A stretch of DNA of 64,000 bases from Chloroflexota bacterium (lineage in GTDB: Bacteria > Chloroflexota > Ktedonobacteria > Ktedonobacterales > JADMIN01), in NCBI GenBank assembly GCA_021323855.1, contig JAJPKE010000016.1, positions 1 to 64,000 on the forward strand. The letters run 5' to 3'. The notes beneath the pieces are model-generated. The model was not told the origin of the DNA. It saw only the letters and a program-made list of their open reading frames with translations, and ran no database searches. Both the position numbers and the translations under genes were made by a program. Within the stretch, counting starts at the first letter, position 1; every line of letters begins with the position of its first letter. Positions 23,440 to 31,020 of this stretch are shown piece after piece.

Positions 23440-25259
23440 GCGATCTACGACGACGTGGGACACATCGCGCGCCGCGCCAGCCCGATGCGCTCGCCAGTCT
23501 ATCCAGCGTCGCACCTACGACCAGCGCGGCCCCTCGTCTGGCTACTACGGCAGAGCGTACACCCAACGTCTTCTCCACGCTGGTAGGTTACGGCGCACTG
23601 GTGGCTGAGATGGCGGCGTTGCTGGCGCTTCCGCCGGAACGTATCGCGCGCGCAGAGGCGCTCGACCGGCTGGAAATCACGACCAATCTCACAGCAACCG
23701 AATTGTTCGCGTGGGATACCGGCGCGGTGAAACGCTGGTTTGCGTCGTTTGAGGACGATCTGGAACTCGATCTGCGCCTGATGGGTTTGGATAGCGCGTC
23801 ATCCAGCGAACTCGCGGTCTCGCTGCGCGCGGGACGCGATCCGCAGCGCGCGCTACGGCATTTCATTGAGGAGACGCAACATCTCAGAGAGAGCCAGGGC
23901 AACGAGCTGGATGTAGAGATACGGCTCAGCATTGCCAAGACACGCGCTGTTGCCGGGGCACGGGCAATCCTGGCGACCCGACCGGAATATCCCGGCTCGC
24001 CTGATCTGCTGGCGGTCACCAATGTCTTCGTCTTCTACCATGCGGCGTCGTTGGAGAAGCTGTTGCGTTTCGGCGCGCTCGCGGACTGGGAGCAGCGAGG
24101 GCTGGCATGTGAGCAGGGACGCGCGGTGATCGTTCTCTGCGACGCCACCGGCTATCTGGCGGGGATGGCGCTGGAAGTGCTGGGCGCACGCCAGCCGGAG
24201 GCAGAGACGCATCCACACTGGCTGGCATTTTCACGCGCGGCATGGCGCGAGCTTCAGGAACGCGCCCACGAGACGCGAGACCTGCACACGGCGGAAAGCA
24301 ACTGGCCTGGCGCGCCACGCACGTTGACACCTGCGCATCTACGCCTGGCGCAACGCACGCCCGGCCTGGAACCGTTGGCGCAGCAACTACATGCGATGCG
24401 TGCGGCGCTCTCTGCGGCGTATCTGGCATCCACCGTGACCGGCGAGGTCAACACGGAATTGCTGTTGCGTTTTACGGGGCCACGTCCGGCGGTCTGCCAT
24501 CTCGCGGCGAAGGCAACAAACAACCCTCCCATCGCTGATACGGCGCACGCGACAGACGGGGATGGTGGTGAATCGCTGGCGAGGCTGGCGGCGTGGGCCT
24601 ATCAGCATGCGTCGCCGGATAAGCTGGCGATTGCGCGCGAATGTCTGGCTGGCGAGTTACCAGCAGGTACATCTGTCTCGCTGGCGACGGTGGAACATGC
24701 GGCGCAGGGAGCGCTGGAGGCGGCGAAGGCGAACTTTGCGCTCTATCTACGTGGCAATACGGCGCAGTACTTCGCGCTGCGCCAGCGGGCGCTGGATGCA
24801 GTGGCGGACTACGCGGCGAACATGCGCAAGGCGGTGAGTGATCTAACGAGCGATGTGGTGGATACGGTCTATCGCACGGCAGGCTTGCTGGTGGGGGTGG
24901 TGTTCGCGACGCTGCTCCAACCCCGGCTCGCGCTGACGGTGCAGCAAATCGCGGCGCTTCTCTTTACGGGCTATCTGCTGTTTGTGGTGTATTATCTGCT
25001 CGGCGCGCGCTACAAACGCTTCACGCTGGAAAAGAGCGATTTGCAGGCGCGGCTGGCTGCGATGCCGGAGTTGAGCGAGAGCGAACGCGCGCGCATCGCG
25101 GCGGAGGCGAACGGCGCGAACGACCACTTCGAGCTATATTTCCGGCGCTCACGGCTGATCTATCTGGCGCTGGCCGCCGTTGGCGCGCTTTACTTCGTGC
25201 TGCTGTTGACGCCGCTGGCCGCGCACCTGCCGCTGGCGCCGACGCCGGTGCATCGCTAG
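23436..25259 (+). CDS. unknown protein with C-terminal membrane anchor, coupled to the NA37-type gene
   Basis: 607 residues of unknown function. A polar 45-residue N-terminus is followed by a long, Ala/Leu-rich, mostly helical region (residues about 45-470) without recognised catalytic motifs. The C-terminal 140 residues have hydrophobic spans at about 485-505, 510-535 and 575-600, with a charged cytoplasmic loop (YKRFTLEKSDLQARLAAMPE) between the second and third. So the large domain would face the cytoplasm, held at the membrane. GTG 23436 overlaps the NA37-type stop codon by 4 bases. The pairing suggests the two proteins work together, perhaps linking DNA to the membrane; that is inference. 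No homolog is named. Confidence 0.8.
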   Translation: MSDLRRRGTHRAPRQPDALASLSSVAPTTSAAPRLATTAERTPNVFSTLVGYGALVAEMAALLALPPERIARAEALDRLEITTNLTATELFAWDTGAVKRWFASFEDDLELDLRLMGLDSASSSELAVSLRAGRDPQRALRHFIEETQHLRESQGNELDVEIRLSIAKTRAVAGARAILATRPEYPGSPDLLAVTNVFVFYHAASLEKLLRFGALADWEQRGLACEQGRAVIVLCDATGYLAGMALEVLGARQPEAETHPHWLAFSRAAWRELQERAHETRDLHTAESNWPGAPRTLTPAHLRLAQRTPGLEPLAQQLHAMRAALSAAYLASTVTGEVNTELLLRFTGPRPAVCHLAAKATNNPPIADTAHATDGDGGESLARLAAWAYQHASPDKLAIARECLAGELPAGTSVSLATVEHAAQGALEAAKANFALYLRGNTAQYFALRQRALDAVADYAANMRKAVSDLTSDVVDTVYRTAGLLVGVVFATLLQPRLALTVQQIAALLFTGYLLFVVYYLLGARYKRFTLEKSDLQARLAAMPELSESERARIAAEANGANDHFELYFRRSRLIYLALAAVGALYFVLLLTPLAAHLPLAPTPVHR

Positions 25260-25304
25260 ACCTCACCCCCTGTCCCCCTCTCCCACAGAGAGGGGGACCA
25301 TGTG
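25260..25304. repeat. family-1 palindromic repeat after the NA37-type operon
   Basis: CCTCACCCCCTGTCCCC, CTCTCCC with loop ACA and GAGAGGGGGACCATG. It begins within one base of the upstream stop codon and has the same orientation as the copy at 18134. Confidence 0.85.
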
Positions 25305-25391
25305 CGACGCGGCAGGTGGTAGCGCGAACATTCTTGTCTGCGGGCGCGGTGCAGTGAGATCTGGCAGACGCTCGCCACGATGTGTTAGCAC

Positions 25392-25420
25392 TTGCAACGG
25401 CAAACGCGGTGTGCTATACT
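25392..25420 (+). promoter_or_regulatory. promoter of tRNA-Ala
   Basis: TTGCAA (25392-25397), 17-base spacer and TATACT (25415-25420), 11 bases before the mature tRNA. Each hexamer matches the consensus at four or five positions. Confidence 0.75.
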
Positions 25421-25431
25421 AACCGGCGTCT

Positions 25432-25504
25432 GGGGATGTAGCTCAGTTGGGAGAGCACCACGTTCGCAATGTGGGGGTCGAGGGTTCGAGTCCCTTCATC
25501 TCCA
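25432..25504 (+). tRNA. tRNA-Ala (CGC)
   Basis: A complete cloverleaf: acceptor GGGGATG with CATCTCC, D arm GCTCAGTTGGGAGAGC, anticodon arm with loop TTCGCAA (anticodon CGC) and T arm GAGGGTTCGAGTCCCTT. Discriminator A; CCA is not encoded. It has its own promoter (25392-25420) and terminator (25543-25586). The HNH genes start 125 bases further on, a position typical of integrated or acquired DNA, though no repeated tRNA 3' end was found downstream. Confidence 0.95.
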
Positions 25505-25542
25505 CCTCAGTACTACAATCTGGAGTACAGATTATAATCTGT

Positions 25543-25586
25543 GAGTGCGATTCACAGCTTGTTAGCAGTGGGTCGCACTCTTTTTT
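25543..25586 (+). terminator. intrinsic terminator after tRNA-Ala
   Basis: GAGTGCGA (25543-25550) pairs with TCGCACTC (25573-25580) and is followed by six T. The loop is 22 bases long. It should end the tRNA-Ala transcript. Confidence 0.8.
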
Positions 25587-25628
25587 GTGTTCCGCGACCT
25601 CTGCGCCAATCACAGAACGGAGGTTGCC

Positions 25629-26309
25629 ATGTCGCGTACTTGCACGAAATGCCACGCAGAGAAAGAGAAAACAGAGTTCTATAAAGTGACGCAACGTGGT
25701 GTTACCCGCCTGCGTGCCGTCTGCAAGGAATGCTCAAAAGCTCAGTTACGAGACCGCTCTAACGATCCACAACCAGCAGGCCGTGTATGTACTCAATGCG
25801 GCGTCTATCAACCACTTTCTGCATTCCACAAACACAAAATTTGCCAGTATGGTGTAGAGCCAATGTGCAAGTCATGCCGGTTGGAAAAACGCAGAGAGTA
25901 CAGTCGCAAATATCCTGAGCGCATTCGTAATACAGACTTGCAGCAACGCTATGGCATCACGCTGGACGACTACAACGCCATGTTCGCGCGGCAGGAGGGT
26001 AAGTGCGCCATCTGCGGCACGGGCGACAAGAAGCTGGTTGTGGACCACGACCATGCCACCGGCAGAGTGCGGCGCCTGCTCTGTTCCCTCTGCAACGCCA
26101 TGCTCGGCTGCGCCCGTGAAAATATCCAGAACATTGCGTATGCCATCGCCTATCTACATGCCGACCAGCACCCCCAAGAGGCGGGCGCGCTGATAACGCT
26201 CACCTTCGCTCGCGGCGACACCCCATTGGAGAGCGTCAGTGTGCGCGCCAGGAAGTGTCGCGTTGCCTCACTGGGCTATCAAGATCAACAACACGATCAG
26301 GGCGAATGA
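25629..26309 (+). CDS. endonuclease VII-like HNH protein with zinc ribbons (copy 1)
   Basis: 226 residues. Two N-terminal zinc-binding Cys sets are visible (CTKCHAEK with CKECSKAQ; CTQCGVYQ with CKSCRLEK), then a recombination-endonuclease-VII-type HNH domain: RYGITLDDYNAMFARQEGKC, CAICG, VVDHDHATGRVRRLLCSLCN (catalytic DH-DH pair and second CxxC) and GCARENIQNIAYAIAYL. Phage T4 endonuclease VII cleaves branched DNA; this protein's target is unknown. ATG 25629 has GGAGG 5 bases upstream. Its stop overlaps the next, paralogous gene (ATGA). The location behind tRNA-Ala suggests horizontal acquisition. Confidence 0.88.
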   Translation: MSRTCTKCHAEKEKTEFYKVTQRGVTRLRAVCKECSKAQLRDRSNDPQPAGRVCTQCGVYQPLSAFHKHKICQYGVEPMCKSCRLEKRREYSRKYPERIRNTDLQQRYGITLDDYNAMFARQEGKCAICGTGDKKLVVDHDHATGRVRRLLCSLCNAMLGCARENIQNIAYAIAYLHADQHPQEAGALITLTFARGDTPLESVSVRARKCRVASLGYQDQQHDQGE

Positions 26310-26992
26310 GCAAAGTGGAGAGGGGTACGCGCGTCATGAAGCTATGTATCGGATGTGGCGTCATGAAAGATGAGACGGCGTTCGCCAACAAGGGCCGTCA
26401 CGGCAATTTCAAGCTGCGCAGCCGCTGCAAGGACTGCTACAAAGCCGCACGCCAGCGCAGGTTGAGCGGCCAACTGCTGCCATTAGAAAAGATGTGTAGC
26501 ATCTGCGGGCAGCGCAAGCCGCTCGCCGCCTTCCACAAAAGCCCTGTTTGTCTCTATGGCGTCGAGTCGTACTGCAAAGCCTGTAAGGCCGAGAAGCGAA
26601 GGACGTACAACACGCTATATCCGCAGCGCGTTAGAGATTCCGACCTGAAAGGGATGTACGGCATCACCGTTGAAGAATATCAGCAGATGCTCGCGCAGCA
26701 AGACGGACTCTGCGCCATCTGCGGCGTGGGTAGTGAGGATGGCGCTGAGCCGCTGGTCGTGGACCACAACCATACGACGGGGAGCGTGCGCGGCCTGCTC
26801 TGCGCGCTCTGCAATGCGCTCGTTGGCTATGCGCGCGAAGACATCGCCATTCTAGCACGCGCCGCCGCGTATCTGTATGAGGAGCAGCATCCTGAACAGC
26901 GGGGTGAGGCTATCGGCGGGCTGCCAGTCTATTGTACTTTGCCACTGCCGATTCATACGCTTCAGCCAGCAGCGGTTGCACTTTCGTCGTAA
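26306..26992 (+). CDS. endonuclease VII-like HNH protein with zinc ribbons (copy 2)
   Basis: 228 residues with the same order as its upstream neighbour: CIGCGVMK with CKDCYKAAR, CSICGQRK with CKACKAEK, then KGMYGITVEEYQQMLAQQ, CAICG, VVDHNHTTGSVRGLLCALCN and YAREDIAILARAAAYLYEE. The His of the first pair is kept (DHNH). The two copies differ at many positions, so the tandem duplication is old or both arrived together. ATG 26306 overlaps the preceding stop; ATG 26336 is an alternative. The last 27 or so codons overlap the convergent DUF6194-like gene and the tail they code for is not part of the domain. Confidence 0.87.
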   Translation: MSKVERGTRVMKLCIGCGVMKDETAFANKGRHGNFKLRSRCKDCYKAARQRRLSGQLLPLEKMCSICGQRKPLAAFHKSPVCLYGVESYCKACKAEKRRTYNTLYPQRVRDSDLKGMYGITVEEYQQMLAQQDGLCAICGVGSEDGAEPLVVDHNHTTGSVRGLLCALCNALVGYAREDIAILARAAAYLYEEQHPEQRGEAIGGLPVYCTLPLPIHTLQPAAVALSS

Positions 26993-27386
26993 ATGTCTCA
27001 TCGCCGGGGTTGAGGACGCATACCCAATACATCCGGCCATAGAGCGGGTGAGGCATCACCTGATTCAGCGCGGTGAAGTCATAGTTGCTGAGGGTATCGC
27101 TGCTCTCAGACGAGCTATCGCTGTCCGATGGTAATCTGGGCGTGCCGAAGAGAGTGCGAAACGTCTCTTTACCGATGCCAATATTCAGCCGAAAGACCGA
27201 TGGACGGTTGAGGTCGGAGAACTGGTCATAGATGTCGCTCGTCACCAGCGTTGCGAATGGAAAGCGGTGATCCGGTGGTATGTTGCTATCCGGGTTGTAG
27301 AAAAAGAAGCTATTGCCATCTGTTACCACGACATCCACGCCCGCAAAAGTCTCGGTGATGTAGCGGCTGACCTCAGCTTCATTCAT
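26910..27386 (-). CDS. DUF6194-like protein
   Basis: 158 residues. The order VSRYITETFAGVDVVV, DGNSFFFYNPDS, HRFPFATLVTSDIYD, LNRPSVFRLNIGIGKETFRTLFG, YDFTALNQVMPHPLYG and VCVLNP matches my memory of DUF6194 proteins, which are small soluble proteins of unknown role found mostly in Actinobacteria and Chloroflexi. A Ser/Asp-rich loop (SDSDSSSESSD) is inserted before the YDFTALN segment. It overlaps the 3' end of the second HNH gene by 83 bases in convergent orientation, so the two mRNAs would be complementary at their ends. Confidence 0.8.
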   Translation of the reverse strand: MNEAEVSRYITETFAGVDVVVTDGNSFFFYNPDSNIPPDHRFPFATLVTSDIYDQFSDLNRPSVFRLNIGIGKETFRTLFGTPRLPSDSDSSSESSDTLSNYDFTALNQVMPHPLYGRMYWVCVLNPGDETFTTKVQPLLAEAYESAVAKYNRLAARR

Positions 27387-27499
27387 GGTGTCGCCCCTTT
27401 TCGATGATGCTTGGGCACCGGTGCCCCATATGATGGTTCTTGACAGTGGACCTTGTATTGTACAACTTCAGCGGATAGAAATCCGTGGGGAGCAGTTTT

Positions 27500-28327
27500 A
27501 TGGGGAACAGAGAAGACGAGAAGATCGAGGACAAGATTGCGGCATTGAACGGGCTGGCGTCGCATGAACGCTGGATGGCGTACTTGGATACAGTGGCTCA
27601 ACTACCGTACATGACGGCGGTGAAACAGCAGATCACGGAGTTGTTGGAACTCCATCCTGGTGATAGTGTTCTCGATGCCGCATGTGGCACGGGGGACGAC
27701 GTGCAGGCGATGGCTGCATACGTCGGACCAACTGGTAGAGTGGTGGGACTGGACATCCATGAAAAGACGCTTATCGAGGCTCGTCAGCGCGCCGAAGGAT
27801 TGGGGCTACCTATTGAGTTTGTGCGGGGCGATGTCCAGCAGATGCCATTTGCAGATGACACGTTTACTTGCTGCCGCTCCGAACGGATGCTGCAACATTT
27901 GCCCGATCCACGACGTGCGCTCAGCGAACTGGCGCGAGTAACGCAACCAGGAGGGCGCATAGTTCTCTATGATACTGATTGGGAGACGCTGATCGTGGAT
28001 GCCAGCGACGCAGACACGACGCGGGCAATCCTGCATGCAAAGCGTGCGGATGTACGCCAGGGATGGATCGGACGACAACTGATGGCGCTGATGCGGGAAG
28101 CCAGTTTACACGACATCACCGTCATACCCTCTACGCTCATTCTCACCGATGGACCGCTGGCGATAGCCCTCCACGAATTGCGGCCCGCTGCTACGCTGGC
28201 CCTGCAACATGGGGAGATTACGCAAGCGCAACACGATGCCTGGTTTGCTGAACTCTTGCTCCGTCATCAAGAGCAGCGTTTCTTCTCCGCCGTAACCGCC
28301 TTTACTGTCTGTGGACGCAAACTATAA
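27500..28327 (+). CDS. class I SAM-dependent methyltransferase
   Basis: 275 residues with clear SAM-binding motifs: SVLDAACGTGDDVQAMAAYV (motif I, with GTGDD), GLDIHEKTLIEAR, FVRGDVQQMPFADDTF, CRSERMLQHLPDPRRALSE and ARVTQPGGRIVLYDTDWETL (motif III). Such a profile is typical of UbiE-like or small-molecule methyltransferases; substrate unknown. ATG 27500 is chosen because GGGGAG lies 7 bases upstream. It is divergent from the DUF6194-like gene and followed after 27 bases by a nucleotidyltransferase-like gene, so the latter two may share a transcript. Confidence 0.87.
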   Translation: MGNREDEKIEDKIAALNGLASHERWMAYLDTVAQLPYMTAVKQQITELLELHPGDSVLDAACGTGDDVQAMAAYVGPTGRVVGLDIHEKTLIEARQRAEGLGLPIEFVRGDVQQMPFADDTFTCCRSERMLQHLPDPRRALSELARVTQPGGRIVLYDTDWETLIVDASDADTTRAILHAKRADVRQGWIGRQLMALMREASLHDITVIPSTLILTDGPLAIALHELRPAATLALQHGEITQAQHDAWFAELLLRHQEQRFFSAVTAFTVCGRKL

Positions 28328-28354
28328 ATAAAATAGTTTGGTTAGGAGAGCAAC

Positions 28355-28924
28355 ATGCCAGATGATATCGTTGATGCGTGGACGGAGCGGCTGATTGCGC
28401 TGCTGTTGCAGATTGCGGCAGCGGCGGAGCAGCATGGGCGGCGCTATTTCATCAGCAGCGGGCTGGCGGTGGATTTGGCGTTCGGTGGGCTATCGCGGGC
28501 GCATGAGGATATAGACTTTCACCCGTTGGAGGCGGATACCGAATGGTGGAAAGAGTGGTTTGTGGCGCAGGGTTACGTCATTGACCATGATCCCGATATG
28601 GCGCAGTTCCCCTACGCTTTCCTCGTGACCAATGCGCAGCGCGAGTATCTAGCGGATGTCTACCCTATGCGCGAGGCGGCGGACGGTACGGTTGAAATCA
28701 CGCATACCGGCGACTACGAGGGGCGGCCCTGGTGGGCGGGCAAATCCTGGCGCGCGCTGCGGCGCATCACCTATCGCGGGCAGCGCATCGTCGTCGAGCC
28801 ATATGAGACGGCGCTGGCGCAGAAGGCGGGTCATGTGCTGTGGCACGGCGGCATGCTCGACGAGAAGCATCTGCATGATTTCCGGCGCGCAGGTATGTCG
28901 CTGGATGATTTTATGCCCCAGTGA
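28355..28924 (+). CDS. nucleotidyltransferase-like protein (aminoglycoside adenylyltransferase fold)
   Basis: 189 residues. FISSGLAVDLAFGGLSRAHEDIDFHP has the G-AVD---G---R-H-DID pattern of the aminoglycoside 2''-adenylyltransferase/LinA-type nucleotidyltransferases, with the metal-binding Asp pair in EDIDF. A later segment, ITYRGQRIVVEPYETALAQK and HLHDFRRAGMSL, fits the same group. Substrate unknown; an antibiotic-modifying role is possible but not shown. It lies behind a methyltransferase gene in an accessory region. A run of AAATAAAATAG-like sequence in front of the start is AT-rich, with GGAG before the ATG. Confidence 0.75.
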   Translation: MPDDIVDAWTERLIALLLQIAAAAEQHGRRYFISSGLAVDLAFGGLSRAHEDIDFHPLEADTEWWKEWFVAQGYVIDHDPDMAQFPYAFLVTNAQREYLADVYPMREAADGTVEITHTGDYEGRPWWAGKSWRALRRITYRGQRIVVEPYETALAQKAGHVLWHGGMLDEKHLHDFRRAGMSLDDFMPQ

Positions 28925-29250
28925 TTTTGCGGCGCTCATCTATAAATATGAGTAAATATCTTCTATAAACTACACGTTAAACCGCATATTCGGGCTAGCG
29001 GCGCACCCGGCTAAACGGGCCATTCGTCGGAGAGTGAGAAGCGGCGCTAACCCGCATGGCAACTGGTTTCGCGCCTCATCCCAGCGTTTGACAGGGTTTC
29101 GCTGGCGTGTTACATTATCCTGTGGCGCGGTATGCGCAGCGCCGATGCACGCCGTGACGTTCACGATGTTTCGCGTAGATTTCTGCCACCATGTGTCATC
29201 AAAATTGGCTGGCAAAATACGTTGGCATCGCTCCAGGGAGACCGCTCCGC
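28925..29250. other. intergenic region upstream of the nuo operon
   Basis: 326 bases without a gene. It holds the promoter at 29088-29116 and, further left (28940-28975), an AT-rich stretch. A long leader of about 125 bases separates the promoter from nuoA, which leaves room for post-transcriptional control, but no riboswitch fold was recognised. Confidence 0.6.
29088..29116 (+). promoter_or_regulatory. promoter of the nuo operon
   Basis: A consensus -35 TTGACA (29088-29093), 17-base spacer and TACATT (29111-29116). It is the best promoter-like site upstream of nuoA. Confidence 0.75.
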
Positions 29251-29604
29251 ATGGCTGATTATATTCCGGTGCTGATCCTGATGGGATTGGCTTTTCTCTT
29301 CACCATTCTCGTCACGCTGGTGACGTTTATCTTTGGTCCGAAGAAGCCGACGCCTGAAAAGCTCGCGCCGTATGAGTGCGGCATCGAGGAGATCGAGGCG
29401 CCAAAGCAGCGGTTTCCTGTCAAATATCTCGTCACTGGCATGCTCTTCATCATATTCGATGTGGAAGCGGCGACCATCATTCCGCTGGCGATCCTGATGC
29501 ACAGCCTCAAAGTGTTGGGGCTGGTCGAGCTAGTGATCTTCGCGGTGATTCTGGTGGTGCCGTTTGTCTATATCTGGCGTAAAGGGGCCTTCATGTGGGA
29601 GTAG
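29251..29604 (+). CDS. nuoA: NADH-quinone oxidoreductase subunit A
   Basis: 117 residues with three TM spans (about 5-27, 62-82, 88-108) and the conserved [16 protein letters not shown] loop, which lies near the quinone site in complex I, followed by [19 protein letters not shown]. Complex I couples NADH oxidation and quinone reduction to ion pumping. The length is normal. ATG 29251 has AGGGAG 10 bases upstream; the frame continues further left but without a fitting start. First gene of a complete 14-gene operon; the stop overlaps the nuoB start by 10 bases. Confidence 0.96.
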   Translation: MADYIPVLILMGLAFLFTILVTLVTFIFGPKKPTPEKLAPYECGIEEIEAPKQRFPVKYLVTGMLFIIFDVEAATIIPLAILMHSLKVLGLVELVIFAVILVVPFVYIWRKGAFMWE

Positions 29605-30209
29605 AAGACGACATCCAGAACGCAGGAACCCCAAATCCCTGGGCGCCCGTCCAGTATTTTTCCAATACACAGACGCCACGCGCGCCGCGCGGCATAGAGC
29701 GTCCGGAAGGCTTTGGCATCGTGCTGACGCAGATGAACAAGGTGCTGGATTGGAGCCGCAGCAACTCGCTCTGGCCGGCCACCTTTGGCCTTGCCTGTTG
29801 CGCCATCGAGATGATGTCCGCCAGCGCCTCGCGCTGGGACATCTCACGCTTCGGCGCCGAGGTCTTCCGCGCCAGCCCGCGCCAGGCCGACCTGATGATC
29901 GTCGCCGGACGGCTCTCGGTAAAGATGGCGCCGGTGCTGCGCCGCATTTATGACCAGATGCCCGAACCCAAGTGGGTGCTTTCGATGGGCGCCTGCGCCT
30001 CCTGCGGCGGCGTCTTCAACAACTACGCCATCGTGCAGGGCGTGGATAAAGTGGTGCCGGTGGATGTCTATGTGCCCGGCTGCCCGCCGACGCCCGATAT
30101 GCTGCTCTATGGCATCAACCTGCTGCAAGAGAAAATCCGCAAGCACGTCCCCAACCCGCCAGATCCGCTGAAGGTCTCCGGCCAGACGTATCTTGGCAGC
30201 GAGAATTAG
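29595..30209 (+). CDS. nuoB: NADH-quinone oxidoreductase subunit B
   Basis: 204 residues. The four Cys ligands of cluster N2 are visible: LACCAIEMM (two adjacent Cys), [11 protein letters not shown] and [15 protein letters not shown]2 passes electrons to quinone at the junction with the membrane arm. The N-terminal 35 residues ([20 protein letters not shown]) are an extension relative to the compact family. GTG 29595 has AAAGGGG upstream and overlaps nuoA. Confidence 0.96.
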   Translation: MGVEDDIQNAGTPNPWAPVQYFSNTQTPRAPRGIERPEGFGIVLTQMNKVLDWSRSNSLWPATFGLACCAIEMMSASASRWDISRFGAEVFRASPRQADLMIVAGRLSVKMAPVLRRIYDQMPEPKWVLSMGACASCGGVFNNYAIVQGVDKVVPVDVYVPGCPPTPDMLLYGINLLQEKIRKHVPNPPDPLKVSGQTYLGSEN

Positions 30210-30236
30210 GCAGGAAGTGACGGCGAGGAGAACGAT

Positions 30237-30926
30237 ATGGCAAACCCGGCAGGTATGACGGAGGGCGCGGGACAGGGAGCAGAGCAGCAGACGACACAGC
30301 CGTTTACGCCAACGAATCCACTGGCGGCGGCGAGCGTTGCGCTGCTGCGCGAGCGGTTCGCTGATGATATCGAAGACGTGAGCGAGCATCGTGGCGAAGC
30401 GACCGTCATCGTGCGCCCGCAGGCTATCACGGACATCTGCCGCGCGCTCCGCGATGAGCCGTCGCTACGCTATAACTTCCTGGCGGACCTGACGGCGGTG
30501 GACTGGAAAGAGCGCGAGCCACGCTATGATGTGGTGTATCATCTGCTCTCGCTGGAGACACGCGCGGTGCTGCGGCTGAAGGTGCAGGTTGGCGACGACG
30601 ATACGCCCGACCCCGACGTGCCGACGGTGACGAACGTCTGGCCGGCGGCGAATTTCTTCGAGCGCGAGGTCTTCGATCTCTTTGGCATCCGCTTCACCGG
30701 CCATCCCAATCTGACGCGCATCCTGATGCCAGCGGACTGGGTGGGCTACCCACTGCGCAAAGATTACCCGCTGACGGGCATCGTGCTGCCGGACCCACAC
30801 TGGGGTGGGCAGGTGCCGCTGGATCAGCCCTTGCCGATGGGCATCGGCCAGCAGACCTTACGCACCGCCGACCGCACGCAGGCGCCACCGCTGGCGAAGG
30901 GGCCAGGCATCTCGCACGACGATTGA
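30237..30926 (+). CDS. nuoC: NADH-quinone oxidoreductase subunit C
   Basis: 229 residues. Core motifs of the 30-kDa subunit are ANFFEREVFDLFGIRFTGHP, followed by RILMPADWVGYPLRKDYPL. NuoC and NuoD are separate genes here, not fused. The first 35 residues are polar and Gln/Thr-rich. GAGGAG lies 8 bases before the ATG. The C-terminal 35 residues are Pro/Gln-rich. The subunit helps to form the quinone-site junction of the peripheral arm. Confidence 0.95.
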   Translation: MANPAGMTEGAGQGAEQQTTQPFTPTNPLAAASVALLRERFADDIEDVSEHRGEATVIVRPQAITDICRALRDEPSLRYNFLADLTAVDWKEREPRYDVVYHLLSLETRAVLRLKVQVGDDDTPDPDVPTVTNVWPAANFFEREVFDLFGIRFTGHPNLTRILMPADWVGYPLRKDYPLTGIVLPDPHWGGQVPLDQPLPMGIGQQTLRTADRTQAPPLAKGPGISHDD

Positions 30927-31020
30927 GTTGGCGCGAACAGGCATAAACAGGAGACGAGACGGAGCGGCAGGCGATAGCACGCAAGCGTACACCGGCAGGT
31001 GATTGGATAGAAGGCGACGT

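Noticed and set aside
25432-28924. Integrated element with att sites at tRNA-Ala
   Set aside because: No integrase gene and no repeated tRNA 3' end were found by eye, so the boundaries cannot be supported as attachment sites.
28925-29250. Riboswitch in the nuo leader
   Set aside because: The leader is long, but no known aptamer consensus could be recognised.
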